Source: Pseudomonas sp. Q1-7 (GTDB lineage: Bacteria; Pseudomonadota; Gammaproteobacteria; Pseudomonadales; Pseudomonadaceae). From it: DNA of 64,000 bases. The stretch lies in NCBI RefSeq assembly GCF_028010285.1, contig NZ_CP116304.1, positions 633,501 to 697,500 of the forward strand, read 5' to 3'. The notes below the pieces were generated by a model. The model had not been told where the DNA came from. It was given only the letters and a program-made list of their open reading frames with translations, and did not search any database. Shown in pieces: positions 9,090 to 19,794 of the stretch. A program made the translations under genes and the position numbers. Each line of letters begins with the position of its first letter. Position 1 is the stretch's first letter.

Positions 9090-9554
9090 TTGCAGACTGT
9101 AAGAGCTATTCGCCGGGCTCATCAGGACGATGCCGAATGTATCGCCTCGCTGGTCAGCGAGGCAAACACACCCTACATCTCCAGAATTGGCAAAAGACCG
9201 GCCCCTATGCTTGATGACTATCGGCAGGTGGTAATTGATACCCCTACGTTCGTGCTGACAGAGCGTACGGATATCGTGGGGGTGATTGTAATGAGCCAGG
9301 AGAACACAGAACTGCTCCTTATCAATATCGCTGTGTTGCCTCGCTGCAAAGGCAAAGGTTTTGGGAAAATGCTGATGACGTTCTGTGAGAACTATGCGCT
9401 GCGTACTGGATGCGATGCTATACGGCTATACACTCATGAACTGATGAGTGAAAACATTGAAATCTACAAAAAACTTGGTTACCAAGAAACCCATAGAGCC
9501 GCAGAAAATGGGTTCGCTCGGGTGTTCATGCGCAAGGTGCTTCAGGTTCGGTGA
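9090..9554 (+). CDS. GNAT family N-acetyltransferase
   Basis: This 154-aa protein has the GCN5-related fold. RAIRRAHQDDAECIASLV is the first strand and helix, LLLINIAVLPRCKGKGFGKM (about residues 72-92) is motif A with the R/Q-x-x-G-x-G/A acetyl-CoA loop, and ENIEIYKKLGYQE is the C-terminal motif. I chose TTG at 9090 because GGGAGA stands seven to eight bases upstream and the fold begins directly after it. The acceptor substrate is unknown. An 11-G run begins three bases after the stop codon. It is isolated between IS debris and the Rieske gene. Confidence 0.85.
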   Translation: MQTVRAIRRAHQDDAECIASLVSEANTPYISRIGKRPAPMLDDYRQVVIDTPTFVLTERTDIVGVIVMSQENTELLLINIAVLPRCKGKGFGKMLMTFCENYALRTGCDAIRLYTHELMSENIEIYKKLGYQETHRAAENGFARVFMRKVLQVR

Positions 9555-9798
9555 ACGGGGGGGGGGGCGGAACTGGATTATTTGCTGTGTCACGCTCGAC
9601 AACGCCGTTTCCTGTTGAGCGAAATCGGTCGAGAGCATTGGTAGAAAATGGCGGCATACGTTATCGCGTGGGCCATTACCAGTGCTTCTAATCGTAGAGT
9701 CCGATGAGCAGTTCCCGCCAATCTCAAACGTGAAATTGATAAATTCGCAATTTCATCGAGTCTGAGAATGGCGAGCACCTGTTTATTTATTGGTAGAC

Positions 9799-11031
9799 TT
9801 ATTTGTTCAGGTAGCTTTGCACAGTATCAAGATACCAGTTCACAAAATCCACGACCTTTTTCTCATCGCTCGAGGAATAAGGGCCTGGAACATATCCTGC
9901 GCCTTGAACGCCGAGGAAGTTGTTTTCTGCCAGCCATTTGTCCTGATCGTTGGTGGCATTCCAGAGTGCCGTCAAGTGTGGAAGTTCGTAGTCCTGACCT
10001 TCGACTGCATCTTTATGGACAAGCCATTTCGCCTTTACATGTGTGATCCCAACACTGATTGGCCAGCTCTCAAAGGTAAAGGCATGGTCTCTCAGCGCGT
10101 GGCTGAATGCGCTTGGCTCCGTGGCCCAGCGAAGGGTTCCGATATTACCTTCGCCAGAAGGAATCAGCAGTTTGGAGCAACCGTATCTTCCGTCCAGGGT
10201 TAGGGAGTTAACTCCTTCTTTAATCGGGAAGCGTAAGATATCGAACCAAGCCCCCTCCGCAGGACCATTGATCAGCCCGTTGTTTTTGCAGACGTCCTCA
10301 AAGGTTTTCATCCACTCAGGCTGACCTTCGAAGTAATCGTCTTCAGTTGGGTCACGGAAGGAAGACAATAGTTCAGGATGCCTTGCACTGCAGTGATAGC
10401 ACTCACGGCCATTCTCCATGACCAGCTTCCAGTTGGCATACTCAGGAAGAACAGCCGAATGAGCGATCTTGGCATTTTCCAGGTCATGAGGCGCCAGCAT
10501 CGGCTCAATGTGCCTGCGGAACTCGGAAAAATCAGGTACATCGTCGGACAGCGCAATAAAAATGACGCCGGCCACCACTTCGCAGTGAACTGGAATCAAT
10601 CCGTGCTGGCTCGAGTCAAAATCAGACGGCATATTCTTGGCAAAAATAAGATTGCCCGTCAGGTCATAGGTCCACTGGTGGTATGGGCACACCAGTCGCC
10701 GCGCTGATCCTTTTTCGCTTGTACAGATGATGGCGCCGCGGTGCCTGCACGAATTGAAGTACGAGCGAACCGAACTTTCCGACTCCCTGATTATCACGAC
10801 GGAAGTTTTCGCCAACTGGACGGTTATGTAATCACCGACCTTTGGGATTTCGGCCAAATGACCTGCCTGCAGCCAGGAACGACCGAATACGGCTTTCATT
10901 TCAAAATCAAAAACTTCCTCAGAAGTGTAGAGCTCCTGAGGCAGGGTGTACCCCCGCTTGCACTGGCTATATATATCGGCCAATGCACAAAAATTGATGC
11001 CGCTTTTGTTGTTGTGGCTGCAGGCTGTCAT
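9799..11031 (-). CDS. Rieske non-heme iron oxygenase, GbcA-like (copy 1)
   Basis: The 410-aa protein is the oxygenase component of a Rieske-type monooxygenase of the GbcA/stachydrine-demethylase group. These oxidise an N-methyl group of betaines so that formaldehyde leaves. The [2Fe-2S] cluster ligands are C95-x-H97 and C115-x2-H118. The mononuclear iron site is in ENGRECYHCSARHPEL with H213 and H218. AGGAAA precedes the ATG by about six bases. It diverges from the gbcB-type reductase gene at 11435, reproducing the gbcA/gbcB pairing. Its base composition is clearly lower in GC than gbcB, which suggests that it came from elsewhere. Substrate could be glycine betaine or another quaternary amine. 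Confidence 0.85.
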   Translation of the reverse strand: MTACSHNNKSGINFCALADIYSQCKRGYTLPQELYTSEEVFDFEMKAVFGRSWLQAGHLAEIPKVGDYITVQLAKTSVVIIRESESSVRSYFNSCRHRGAIICTSEKGSARRLVCPYHQWTYDLTGNLIFAKNMPSDFDSSQHGLIPVHCEVVAGVIFIALSDDVPDFSEFRRHIEPMLAPHDLENAKIAHSAVLPEYANWKLVMENGRECYHCSARHPELLSSFRDPTEDDYFEGQPEWMKTFEDVCKNNGLINGPAEGAWFDILRFPIKEGVNSLTLDGRYGCSKLLIPSGEGNIGTLRWATEPSAFSHALRDHAFTFESWPISVGITHVKAKWLVHKDAVEGQDYELPHLTALWNATNDQDKWLAENNFLGVQGAGYVPGPYSSSDEKKVVDFVNWYLDTVQSYLNK

Positions 11032-11434
11032 TTATTTTTCCTCATCAATTATTCGTCAGTGGCGAGAGCCAGCGCGAGCGTTCAATATTTTTATGAGCCT
11101 AACCTTAAGCTGCTCGCAATGAGCGAGTCGGTTTTCGTCTTGCGCTCATGTTTTATAAGACAAATCAATCTCGGCACCAAACGAAAGTCAGGAATGACCA
11201 GTATTCCTTTTTTCATGGGCTCGACGAGGCATTCCGTCAGGGAATCGGCGCATGACAAAACATCCATTGCGATGATCGGGGCGCAAATTACTATTGGTCT
11301 TGTAGAGCAACCGCAATGGCTGGCACATCAGGCAAGAAATGGCAGGTGAGTGCTGCCGCATCTGCCTGGAAATTTTGTCCGTGTGTGAAAGTGCTGGTCA
11401 CCATGAAAACAACAAAGAGCAGAGCGGAATAGAG
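11032..11434. other. Divergent promoter region between the Rieske oxygenase and gbcB
   Basis: No gene is supported. The stretch is A+T-rich near 11040-11220 and must contain the promoters of both flanking genes. In P. aeruginosa gbcAB is activated by the AraC-type regulator GbdR; I could not identify a GbdR site with confidence here. A plus-strand frame runs into gbcB from 11339, but the protein family begins at 11435. Confidence 0.5.
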
Positions 11435-12535
11435 ATGAATACCTTCGCGCAATCCATCAATACGCAAACGTGGACCAATGGCCGTCACCTCGTTCGTTGC
11501 GTCAAGACGGTCCAGGAAACCTCGGACGTGCGCACATTCTGTTTCATGGCTGACCAGCCCATGGTGTTCTTCTTCAAGCCGGGGCAGTTCGTGACCCTGG
11601 AACTGGAGATCGACGGCCAGCCGATCATGCGCTCCTACACCATTTCCAGTTCGCCCTCGGTGCCTTACAGCTTCTCCCTGACCATCAAGCGCGTGCCGGG
11701 CGGCAAGGTGTCCAACTGGCTGCACGACAATCTCAAGGAAGGCGACGTACTGCCGGTGCACGGTCCGGTGGGCCGGTTCAATGCCATCGATTTCCCGGCG
11801 GACAAGGTGCTGTTCCTGTCCGGCGGCGTCGGCATCACCCCGGTGATGTCCATGGCGCGCTGGTTCTTCGACACCAATGGCGCCGTCGACATGGTGTTCG
11901 TGCATAGCGCGCGTACGCCGAAGGACATCATCTACCATCGCGAGCTGCGCCATATGGCCTCGCGCATCAACAACTTCAAGCTGCACCTGATCTGCGAGAA
12001 GTACGAGATCGGCGAGACCTGGTCCGGCTACCGCGGCTACCTCGGCCGGGCGATGCTCGACCTGATCGCCTCGGACTTCATGGAGCGCGAGGTCTTCTGC
12101 TGTGGTCCCACGCCCTACATGTCGGCGATCAAGCGACTGCTGGAAGCCGCCGGCTTCGACATGAAGCGCTACCACGAAGAGGCCTTCGGCCCGACCCCGC
12201 CGGAGGTCAGCGAGGAGGTGCGCGAACACGCCGCCGAGGCGGCCGAAGCCGCTGCCGAGGTGCCGGCCGGCGCGATGAACCTGGTGGAATTCACCGGCAC
12301 CGGCAAGAGCATCCGGGTCGCTCCTGGCGAGACCGTGCACGCCGCCGCTGCCAAGCTCGGCCTGCACATTCCCAAGGCCTGCGGCATGGGCATCTGCGGC
12401 ACCTGCAAGGTGATGAAGACCGCCGGCGACGTGGAGATGGAGCACAACGGCGGTATCACCGACGAAGACGTGGCCGAGGGCTACATCCTGTCCTGCTGTA
12501 GCATTCCCAAAGGCGACGTGGCCATCGACTACTGA
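11435..12535 (+). CDS. gbcB: Glycine betaine demethylase reductase-type ferredoxin oxidoreductase (GbcB)
   Basis: The 366-aa product is the electron-transfer partner of a Rieske oxygenase. An FAD domain (RSYTISSSP, residues 66-74) and an NAD(P)H domain (SGGVGITP, 129-136; CCGPTPYM) are followed by an Ala/Glu-rich linker and a C-terminal plant-type [2Fe-2S] ferredoxin with C316, C321, C324 and C354 or C355. The order and length fit GbcB. ATG at 11435 is where the family N-terminus begins. The gene is intact and strongly GC-rich, like core Pseudomonas genes. Only one such reductase is present in the window although two GbcA-like oxygenases are, so it may serve both. Confidence 0.88.
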   Translation: MNTFAQSINTQTWTNGRHLVRCVKTVQETSDVRTFCFMADQPMVFFFKPGQFVTLELEIDGQPIMRSYTISSSPSVPYSFSLTIKRVPGGKVSNWLHDNLKEGDVLPVHGPVGRFNAIDFPADKVLFLSGGVGITPVMSMARWFFDTNGAVDMVFVHSARTPKDIIYHRELRHMASRINNFKLHLICEKYEIGETWSGYRGYLGRAMLDLIASDFMEREVFCCGPTPYMSAIKRLLEAAGFDMKRYHEEAFGPTPPEVSEEVREHAAEAAEAAAEVPAGAMNLVEFTGTGKSIRVAPGETVHAAAAKLGLHIPKACGMGICGTCKVMKTAGDVEMEHNGGITDEDVAEGYILSCCSIPKGDVAIDY

Positions 12536-12975
12536 TGGTCCTCTGAAGACTTGCTTTAGGTGCTTCAGTTGCACTCAACCGGTGCCAAGAGGTTGAGCCC
12601 AATGCTGTTCGGTTACGTCTGAGCGGGTCGATTGGGGCCGACAATCCCTGCCAGAGCGGCAGTAGCCACCAGGCGTCATCAGAAGGTGGCGCTTCGGTCC
12701 CCTCCGGTAAGAAGGCCTAGGCTCGGAATCCTTCGGTGCAAAAAGACGAGGATCCCAAGCTCGAAACGAAGGCTCATTCAAAGCACACATGCAGGATATT
12801 TTCTCAAGCGCTGCCTCCACTTTCCTGCAACGTGAATCTCCTCGCATTCCTTCCTCAACAACGGTATACCGTCGCGTCCTGCGGCAAATTGCGCCATAAA
12901 CGGTTTGAATGTACCCTGAAGTGCATAAGGTCTATAGCGCTTAACAAAAGCATTCGTTCAAGACGGTACTACTCC
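12536..12975. other. Intergenic region upstream of a LysR gene
   Basis: No gene is recognised. The LysR frame is open back to 12736 but the conserved N-terminus starts at 12976. Composition falls from GC-rich at the gbcB end to A+T-rich at the LysR end, consistent with a junction between segments of different origin. Confidence 0.5.
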
Positions 12976-13893
12976 ATGAGCTCGAAAAAGCTGCCACCCT
13001 TAAGCGCCATCGTGGCATTTGATGCAGTTGTACGGCTCGGAACTTTTACCAAGGCGGCAAGCGAGCTTCATTTAACGCAAAGCGCTATCAGTAAACAAAT
13101 TAAGCGACTTGAGTTGAGTCTAGGTGCGCCTCTTTTTGAAAGAAAAGGGAATGAAGTTATTCTGACCAATAGTGGGTCTATTCTTTACAGGGCAGTCACC
13201 CAGAGTTTGCAGTGTATTAAAGAAGCAGTCCTGCAAATAGATGGTTCCTTGGTGCCCACTTTGTCAATAAGTGCCACTTCGGGGATAGCCAGCTATCTCG
13301 TAATACCGCTAATTTCACGTTTCAGGAAGCTTCACCCTAAAATCAATGTTCGAGTTATTGGGGCAGAGGACAGGTCAAGCATAGACTTTGCTGATGCGGA
13401 TTTTGCAATTTTATACGGAGATGGCAATTGGAAGGATCTCAGAATTCATCGGATTGCTGAAGAAGAGATATTTCCGATCTGTACTTCCAGTTACAAGAAA
13501 GAACATAATATCGAACGCCTCTCAGATCTGGCCAACTGTGATCTGATAGAGCTTGAATCCAACGACCCAGCGACGATTTCCACTCGGCAATGGATGCGAC
13601 AGGTTGGGTTTCAGGGGCAACACAGTGGTTCGATAATTAAAGTTTCAAGCTACGATTTAGCGATCAAGGCCGCGCTTGCCGGCGAAGGAGTCGCCCTGGC
13701 TTGGGCAGAAGCGCTCCCTGACGAGTTCAGAACAAATAAGTTATGCAGGGCGTGTGATGAGACTTACAAGACGGGGCACGGTCAGTACATCGCCTACCCT
13801 ATGTCTCGGGATCTCTCTCCGATGGCAAAAACCTTATGGGACTGGGTGCTTGCCATTTCATCTGGACAGCCAGCCCAAGCTCACTCCTCCTGA
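12976..13893 (+). CDS. LysR family regulator, GcvA-like
   Basis: The 305-aa protein begins SSKKLPPLSAIVAFDAVVRL with the helix-turn-helix AASELHLTQSAISKQIKRLE, and has an effector domain with EEEIFPICTSSY. ATG at 12976 is chosen because the family opening starts there. The gene is markedly A+T-rich compared with gbcB just upstream, a sign of separate origin. It precedes the MFS-cupin-oxidase cassette on the same strand by 558 bases. It could control that cassette or the gbcB/Rieske pair. It is most like the LysR at 17470 among the genes here (shared features: effector-domain strand ...SISATSGIAS / TISASMAIAS). Confidence 0.9.
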   Translation: MSSKKLPPLSAIVAFDAVVRLGTFTKAASELHLTQSAISKQIKRLELSLGAPLFERKGNEVILTNSGSILYRAVTQSLQCIKEAVLQIDGSLVPTLSISATSGIASYLVIPLISRFRKLHPKINVRVIGAEDRSSIDFADADFAILYGDGNWKDLRIHRIAEEEIFPICTSSYKKEHNIERLSDLANCDLIELESNDPATISTRQWMRQVGFQGQHSGSIIKVSSYDLAIKAALAGEGVALAWAEALPDEFRTNKLCRACDETYKTGHGQYIAYPMSRDLSPMAKTLWDWVLAISSGQPAQAHSS

Positions 13894-14451
13894 ATGCGAT
13901 TAGCTTTCACCCTGCCTGGACTGGGGCCAGGGTACTTCTCATTCGCAATCGTCTTCTAGCTGCCTCCGTCGTTCGCCGGCTAGCGCTTGGACTGACGAGG
14001 CTAGGCGCCTTGCAGGCTATCTACAACTGTCCCGCTAGCTTATCTGGCATTAGAGACCACGAAGTAATGCCAGTCCGCTTCAGTGGGATCGGACGGGGCG
14101 TTTCAAACTGCGCACTGACTGCCATTTTTTCAAGCAAACGTCGGAGCAACCGCGGTCCAGTCGGTCGTGCATGCGCCCGCTGCATGCATGGCAGAAAGAA
14201 AATGCGCTTTTGCCCGCCTGGTGCAGGGCGTATTTTTAGAACCGCAACCGGACTACTTCGTCCATCCCTTCAAACAAAAACAAGTCCGAGGGAACGCCAT
14301 GACTGCTCAATACCACCCCATCAAAGCTCCATCCGACCGCCATAAACGATCTGGGTAATTCCGGCGTTTCTACTGCTACCCCTTCCACCCCAAAAACAAT
14401 AAAGAAGCTGGCGGAACCGCCGAGTGCGCCCATCAGCAACTGGAGGTTAAG
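13894..14451. other. Intergenic region before the MFS cassette
   Basis: No gene is supported on either strand. Plus-strand frames (13836-14345 and 14167-14358) lack family-like features or a good ribosome-binding site. The right end carries the leader of the transporter gene with GGAGG just before its ATG. Confidence 0.5.
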
Positions 14452-15759
14452 ATGTCAGTGCAGTCGACTAGCATTGGTGGTTCGTTGTCACCAACCACTT
14501 CTTCCGTAGTAGCAAGTTCCGGCGCCTGGACCACGCTACTTATTCTCATGGCGGTATACGCAATTAATATTGCGGACCGCTATGTTCTTTCGACGCTGAT
14601 TGAGCCGATTAAGCATGAGTTTCAGCTCAGTGACGCATCTGTTGGATTTCTGACCGGTGTTGCGCTGGCAATCTTCTATGTGAGCGCCGGGCTGCCGCTG
14701 GGCGCATTGGCGGATAAGACCAACCGCAAGCGCATGATCGGAACTGCGGTGGCGGTATGGTCCGCCATGACAATATTGTGTGGCTTGAGCACGGGCTTCT
14801 GGCAGTTACTGCTTGCCCGCATTGGCGTCGGTATTGGCGAGGCCGGTGGCACCCCTCCTAGCCATTCCATTGTTGCAGACAAGTTCCGTCCAAAATTGCG
14901 AGCCTTCGCCCTCTCGGTATACGGGATTGGTGCAAGTGTGGGGGCTTGGTTCGGCGCATCGGGTGCGGGGTATCTGAACGATGCATATGGCTGGAGAACT
15001 ACCCTGATTGTGTTCGGGCTTTGCGGATTGCCATTCGCCCTCTTGGTGTGGCTGTGCATCCGAGAGCCCAAACGCGTCCATGACGATGTGCATGGCAAGT
15101 CCAGTGAAAATGCAGCGTTCAAAGATACTGTCAAATATGTCCTCCAGCACAAAGCTTTGTTTCATCTGATAGCCGGCGCAACCGTCATTACCTTCTGGGG
15201 CTGGGGCATTCTGTGGTGGACAACTTCATTCCTCGTGCGCACCTACTCACTTTCTGTGGGTGAGGCTGGCGCAATTCTTGGTCCGATTCACGGTATTGCC
15301 GGCACAGCAATGATGCTGATTACCGTATTCGTGATGCTTCAGTTGAGAAATAAAGAGATGTCCAATCAGTCAGGCTTCATTGCTTGGACTACGCTGCTTG
15401 GTACTGCATTCTCAATTGCACTGTTCGCCACCACTAATTTGGATGTTGCCCATATTCTGCTGTGGCTCTTTATTCCGATTACTTATATCTACATCGGTCC
15501 CTCGATTGGCATATTGCAAAACCTTTTCCCTGCAGGTATGCGTGCCAAAGGTTCGGCAATTCTACTGTTCACGGCCAATATCGCTAACCTTGCAATTGCG
15601 CCGCAACTTATTGGCTTGCTGTCAGACTTTGTTGCGCCCCGTATCAGTAATCCAGACGAGTCACTTCGATATGTACTGCTTGGCTGTGCCTTCACTGGTC
15701 TCTGGGCTACTTATCACTACTGGGCTTGCGCTCGACATATGAAAAGTGAAGCACGATGA
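14452..15759 (+). CDS. MFS transporter, spinster-like
   Basis: This 435-aa protein has about twelve hydrophobic segments. The first begins at TTLLILMAVYAINIADRYVL, and the loop 2-3 motif GLPLGALADKTNRKRM is the major-facilitator signature. GIGEAGGTPPSHSIVADKF is typical of the spinster-like group. GGAGG stands seven to eight bases before the ATG. The cupin gene overlaps its end by four bases (ATGA), and the FAD oxidase overlaps the cupin, so the three are translationally coupled. It probably imports the substrate oxidised by the FAD enzyme. The substrate is unknown. Confidence 0.88.
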   Translation: MSVQSTSIGGSLSPTTSSVVASSGAWTTLLILMAVYAINIADRYVLSTLIEPIKHEFQLSDASVGFLTGVALAIFYVSAGLPLGALADKTNRKRMIGTAVAVWSAMTILCGLSTGFWQLLLARIGVGIGEAGGTPPSHSIVADKFRPKLRAFALSVYGIGASVGAWFGASGAGYLNDAYGWRTTLIVFGLCGLPFALLVWLCIREPKRVHDDVHGKSSENAAFKDTVKYVLQHKALFHLIAGATVITFWGWGILWWTTSFLVRTYSLSVGEAGAILGPIHGIAGTAMMLITVFVMLQLRNKEMSNQSGFIAWTTLLGTAFSIALFATTNLDVAHILLWLFIPITYIYIGPSIGILQNLFPAGMRAKGSAILLFTANIANLAIAPQLIGLLSDFVAPRISNPDESLRYVLLGCAFTGLWATYHYWACARHMKSEAR

Positions 15760-16106
15760 CTAATGAAATTGTCCCGCTGAGCGTTAAAGAGTCGCAGGTC
15801 GTCCTAAGTCAGCGCCCACTTTCCGGAGGTTCGGCGGTGGAAATGGGCTGGAGCATCCCGGAATCGGATGAAGGGCCTCTCCTGGCAGGGTTTGCCAAAT
15901 GGGATGGTGATAACTCCCCCTATAAAACGCTGAATTATGACGAGGTCCTGTTGGTACTGGAGGGGACTTTCGGATTCCAGGTTGAAGACGGAGAGCGCTT
16001 CGAAGGTGGGCCCAATACGACTTTGCGTATTCCGAAGTATACCCGCGTGAAGTACTTCGGATCGAACGCGAAAGTCTTCTTTGTCATCACGCCTCCATGC
16101 GAGTGA
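15756..16106 (+). CDS. Small cupin protein (EutQ-like)
   Basis: The 116-aa single-domain cupin resembles the C-terminal cupin of ethanolamine-utilisation EutQ. LNYDEVLLVLEGTFGFQVED is cupin motif 1 region with a D-E in place of the usual two histidines, and TTLRIPKYTRVKYFG is motif 2. Metal ligands are therefore not the canonical His set, as in EutQ. The ATG overlaps the MFS stop by four bases. EutQ-like cupins next to amine-oxidising flavoproteins suggest work on an amine or amino-alcohol breakdown product, but the activity is not established. Confidence 0.75.
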   Translation: MTNEIVPLSVKESQVVLSQRPLSGGSAVEMGWSIPESDEGPLLAGFAKWDGDNSPYKTLNYDEVLLVLEGTFGFQVEDGERFEGGPNTTLRIPKYTRVKYFGSNAKVFFVITPPCE

Positions 16107-17446
16107 ACGAAATTATGGAAGCACAGCAAATGGACATCAAACTTAGACCTCACGATGACCATACCAATGGCTGGTCAGCCATTCTTCCACCACGTCGCCC
16201 GCATGCGACCTTGCGCCAACTCATAAATGCCGACTGGCTGATCATTGGGGCTGGCTATGCAGGGCTTGCTGCTGCTAGGCGCTTGGCTCACAACCGGCCG
16301 GACGACAAGATTGTCGTGCTTGAAGCCGGTGAAGCAGGGGACAACGCTTCTGGCCGGAACTCCGGCTTCGCAATTGATGTCCCCCACAATGTTGGGAGCT
16401 CCACGGCAGAACTGGAAAAGGCCGCTAACTATAAGCGGCTGATGAAAGCAGGTATCGCCTACCTAGACGGTATCGTTAACGAGCACCAGATCAAGTGCGA
16501 TTGGAGCGTAAAGGGTAAGTACCACTGTGCTGCTGCTCCACACCTGGCTGATACCTTGCTTAAGCAGCATGCGCATGAGCTTGAAACGCTAGGTGAACCC
16601 TACGAATGGCTGGAGCAAGCACAGCTTAGAGCGCGTCTGGGAACCTCTTTCTTCCATGCTGGAATTTATACACCAGGGTGCATACTCCTGAATCCATCAG
16701 CATTGACCAGGGGGCTGGCTGACTCCTTGCCTCAGAACGTTTTGATATTCGAAAACAGTGCTGTGACAAATTTGGAGTACGGAAAGCTTATATTGGCAAG
16801 TACTGCGCATGGTTCTGTCAGTGCGCGTAAGCTGATTTTGGCAAACAATGGGAGCGCGTCCCAGTTACCTGGGTTCGAGCGGCAGATGTTCAATGTTGCG
16901 TCCTATGGCAGTCTGACTCGCCCATTGACGCCGGAGCAGCGTTCTCGCCTCGGCGACATTGAGGAGTGGGGGGTGACGCCTGCGAATGCAGTTAGTGGCG
17001 CGACGATGCGATACACGCAGGACCATCGCATCTTGATACGTCAGCAATTCGATTTCACGCCGAACCTGCAGGTCACTGAATCTGTTCGATCTCGCGTCCG
17101 AGAGCAGCACAGGGACGTGTTTCTTGCGCGATTCCCCGAACTCTACGATGTATCGATGGATCACTTCTGGATGGGCTTTTTCAGCATCACCCGGAATGGT
17201 GCGCCGTGTTGGGGGAAAATCGACAAAAACGTATACGCCGCGGTCGGCTGTAACGGTGTAGGTATTGCGAAGCAAACAATCGCAGGTTTGACGCTTGCTG
17301 ATCTTGCTTGCGGCGTGGAAAACAGCTTGATTGACGATATGCTGGAGTTGGGAAAACCAGAAAAATTGCCTCCAAGGCCGTTCTTGGATATTGGTGTGAA
17401 GGCTTACCTGGCGAAGGAGCGCTGGGTTGGGAGGCAGGAGTACTAA
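16097..17446 (+). CDS. FAD-dependent amine/amino-acid oxidoreductase (DAO family, PuuB-like), paralogue A
   Basis: This flavoprotein of about 449 aa belongs to the DAO superfamily, whose members oxidise C-N bonds of amines or N-alkyl amino acids. WLIIGAGYAGLAAARRL (about residues 47-63) is the Rossmann FAD site, followed by DNASGRNSGFAIDVPHN, the family's flavin-contact loop. NGVGIAKQTIAGLTLADL near the C-terminus closes the FAD site. The start is uncertain: ATG at 16097 overlaps the cupin, but ATG at 16130 has a GGAAG site and costs only eleven residues. The paralogue at 42373 shares this architecture and the RNSGF.ID.PH motif. It is the third gene of the coupled MFS-cupin-oxidase operon. 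Confidence 0.82.
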   Translation: MRVNEIMEAQQMDIKLRPHDDHTNGWSAILPPRRPHATLRQLINADWLIIGAGYAGLAAARRLAHNRPDDKIVVLEAGEAGDNASGRNSGFAIDVPHNVGSSTAELEKAANYKRLMKAGIAYLDGIVNEHQIKCDWSVKGKYHCAAAPHLADTLLKQHAHELETLGEPYEWLEQAQLRARLGTSFFHAGIYTPGCILLNPSALTRGLADSLPQNVLIFENSAVTNLEYGKLILASTAHGSVSARKLILANNGSASQLPGFERQMFNVASYGSLTRPLTPEQRSRLGDIEEWGVTPANAVSGATMRYTQDHRILIRQQFDFTPNLQVTESVRSRVREQHRDVFLARFPELYDVSMDHFWMGFFSITRNGAPCWGKIDKNVYAAVGCNGVGIAKQTIAGLTLADLACGVENSLIDDMLELGKPEKLPPRPFLDIGVKAYLAKERWVGRQEY

Positions 17447-17469
17447 CAGTAGGAGTCCGTGGGGCGGCC

Positions 17470-18417
17470 ATGAGCATTTTACGTAAACGTCTTCCTCCTT
17501 TGCAGAATCTTGAAGCTTTTGAAGCTGCGGCCAGACATCTCAGCTTCACTAAAGCGGCCGAGGAGATAAATCTTTCGCAAAGTGCTGTCAGCCGCCAAAT
17601 CAAACACCTGGAAGACTGCATGGGTGTCCAGTTGTTCACGCGGACGCACAAGACTCTTGATCTAACCAAAGCAGGAAGAATGCTGTTAGGTGGGATTGAG
17701 AGAAGTTTGTCCGAACTGCGTAGGACAGTAGAGACCATTGAAAATGAAAAGAGTCCGACTGTCACCATTAGTGCGAGCATGGCGATTGCCAGTTTTTGGC
17801 TTCTACCCGGTATAGCTGAATTCAAGGAGCAGCACCCGGACATAAGAGTCAGAGTCATCGCTGGTGACGGCGAAGACTATGCTGCCATACAGAATAATGA
17901 AACGGATTTTACTATTCTGTATGACCAGGGTCAGCGAGGAGGCTATGTCTCCATCGGGCTATTCGAAGAGGTCATCTTTCCGGCCTGCACTCCGGACTAT
18001 TTAAAAGGTCGAGCAATTGGCAGTATTGAGGACCTTTCTCGTGAAAGCTTAATTGATTTTGAAGTTAAGCACTTGCGTACCGTGAAAGGATGGCCGGATT
18101 GGTTTAGTCGGGTTGGCTGCGAAACTAGAGGTATTAATTATACTATTTCGGTTTCGAATTACGATCTTGCTTGCCGTGCTGCCTTTGCTGGGCAGGGGGT
18201 CGTACTCATGTGGGCTTATGTTGCACCACTCGCCGAGCTTAAAAATGGCGCTCTCGTTAGACCCGTCAAGGAGGTGGTGAATACCGGGCACGTTGAGCAC
18301 CTCGTGTATAGCAAGCCACTTGAAGAGTCTCGCGCGCATATGGTTTTCAAAGACTGGATTTTGGATTATGCGAGAAGGACTAATGAAGCAACCCAGGATT
18401 ATCTGAAACAGGTTTAA
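17470..18417 (+). CDS. LysR family regulator, GcvA-like
   Basis: The 315-aa regulator begins RKRLPPLQNLEAFEAAARHL, with helix-turn-helix AAEEINLSQSAVSRQIKHLE and an effector domain bearing EEVIFPACTPDYL. GGGGCGG precedes the ATG. It starts 23 bases after the FAD oxidase and may be the last gene of that operon and its regulator. It also lies 137 bases before the bkd operon on the same strand. This is where an Lrp-type bkdR would be expected (divergent) in P. putida, so control of bkd is an alternative. Confidence 0.9.
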   Translation: MSILRKRLPPLQNLEAFEAAARHLSFTKAAEEINLSQSAVSRQIKHLEDCMGVQLFTRTHKTLDLTKAGRMLLGGIERSLSELRRTVETIENEKSPTVTISASMAIASFWLLPGIAEFKEQHPDIRVRVIAGDGEDYAAIQNNETDFTILYDQGQRGGYVSIGLFEEVIFPACTPDYLKGRAIGSIEDLSRESLIDFEVKHLRTVKGWPDWFSRVGCETRGINYTISVSNYDLACRAAFAGQGVVLMWAYVAPLAELKNGALVRPVKEVVNTGHVEHLVYSKPLEESRAHMVFKDWILDYARRTNEATQDYLKQV

Positions 18418-18551
18418 TCCAACCAGTCAGTTATCTCTAAACTGGATAGATCCGCAAGTTTCAACGCAACAAAAACTTCTCATGGCCTTTACGAGAGGCT
18501 CGCGGCTGTCCGCTTCGGCAATAAACGCATGACACAATCGAGCGTAGATAA

Positions 18552-19790
<1,239 letters not shown>

Positions 19791-19794
19791 CTCG

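Noticed and set aside
11291-12574. 427-aa minus-strand ORF opposite gbcB
   Set aside because: It is the antisense of a GC-rich, clearly identified reductase gene, rich in Gly/Ala/His/Asp without any domain pattern; a typical shadow frame.
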